This document shows positions 63,752 to 64,000 of a DNA stretch of 64,000 bases, piece after piece. The stretch's first letter is position 1, and every line of letters starts with the position of its first letter. Where the stretch lies: the NCBI RefSeq assembly GCF_002419965.1, contig NZ_DIHC01000028.1, forward strand, positions 111,343-175,342. Reading direction: 5' to 3'. Made by a program: the position numbers and the translations under genes. The DNA is from Pseudomonas sp. UBA5706. Its GTDB lineage: Bacteria > Pseudomonadota > Gammaproteobacteria > Pseudomonadales > Pseudomonadaceae. Below the pieces are notes generated by a model. The model did not search any database. It had not been told where the DNA came from and worked only from the letters and a program-made list of their open reading frames with translations.

Positions 63752-64000
63752 TTAATTATTTTCCTGCACCTGTCCCTTGCGCTCCATGATCATCCGCTCG
63801 CCGCTTTGCTGACGTTGCTGTTGCAGCGCATCGCTGGTGCCGCCCGAAGACGGTGCCGACGATGAACCGCCACCGTTGCCCGGCCTTAACGCAGGATTGG
63901 TGGTGCCCGCGCTGCCGCCATTGATTCCGGTCTGAGTGTCAGCGTTGTTGGCGCCATTACTGCCAGGGCCGGTGGTGGCGTTGCTGTTGCTGTTGCTGTT
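63752..64000 (-). CDS. Low-complexity Ser/Asn/Gly-rich protein, C-terminal part
   Basis: The minus strand from the window edge to TAA at 63752 encodes 82 residues beginning with an Asn-Ser run from AACAGC repeats (63983-64000). It continues with GPGSNGANNADTQTGINGGS, then a Ser/Gly stretch and the charged end SGERMIMERKGQVQENN. The start is outside. Such proteins are usually small exported proteins in Pseudomonas; function unknown. Confidence 0.6.
   Translation of the reverse strand, partial: NSNSNSNATTGPGSNGANNADTQTGINGGSAGTTNPALRPGNGGGSSSAPSSGGTSDALQQQRQQSGERMIMERKGQVQENN

Noticed and set aside
1..64000. Search by eye for tRNA, rRNA and CRISPR arrays
   Set aside because: No tRNA cloverleaf, rRNA stretch or regularly spaced repeat array was recognised; small RNAs cannot be excluded.

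Overview
The window looks like the chromosome of a Pseudomonas, most likely from the P. fluorescens group. Three things point there: a liu leucine-catabolism cluster in Pseudomonas order, a mexE-mexF-oprN type efflux operon, and hrpR/hrpS-type regulators beside a transglycosylase gene that has an HrpL-type promoter. The first half is mainly metabolic (catabolic operons, each with a LysR, MerR, LacI or TetR regulator). The second half is accessory DNA with many broken genes and deletion scars.

Region 1 (1-3.8 kb): an organic-acid cluster on the minus strand (MFS transporter, RraA-type aldolase, fused aconitase-family dehydratase) with a divergent LysR gene. Region 2 (3.9-16.3 kb): the liuRABDCE-type leucine operon, transcribed leftwards from a LiuR-like operator and ending in a TetR gene with an internal stop. 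It is preceded by a fused indolepyruvate:ferredoxin oxidoreductase gene and its divergent LysR gene. Region 3 (16.6-22.1 kb): an intact sugar trio (isomerase/dehydratase, Gfo/Idh dehydrogenase, second isomerase) next to a broken sugar-binding protein gene and a frameshifted LacI gene. Region 4 (22.2-37.1 kb): MFS exporter, OprD-family porin, two nitrate/sulfonate/taurine-type ABC importers, LysR, SDR, an NTF2-like protein, and an iron-type nitrile hydratase/amidase operon that can convert nitriles to amides to acids plus ammonia.

Region 5 (37.1-46 kb): about 1.8 kb without a recognisable gene, then a graveyard (mntP tail, transposase pieces), then a run of small exported proteins of mostly unknown function. 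Three of these are LprI-like (DUF1311) and two genes are frameshifted. Region 6 (46.1-53.5 kb): an AraC regulator divergent from mexE-mexF-oprN, with a MexT-like box upstream. Region 7 (53.5-58.9 kb): a Pseudomonas-type repeat, a frameshifted HTH/coiled-coil gene, a vgrG that stops abruptly and runs into a headless membrane effector with a retained membrane immunity candidate, and a decayed DUF746 gene. Region 8 (58.8-63.0 kb): hrpS, hrpR and an MltD-like lytic transglycosylase with a canonical hrp box, but no type III structural genes in view. The right edge has an SRPBCC protein and a Ser/Asn/Gly-rich partial gene.

All assignments come from reading motifs and family resemblance. No database search was run.
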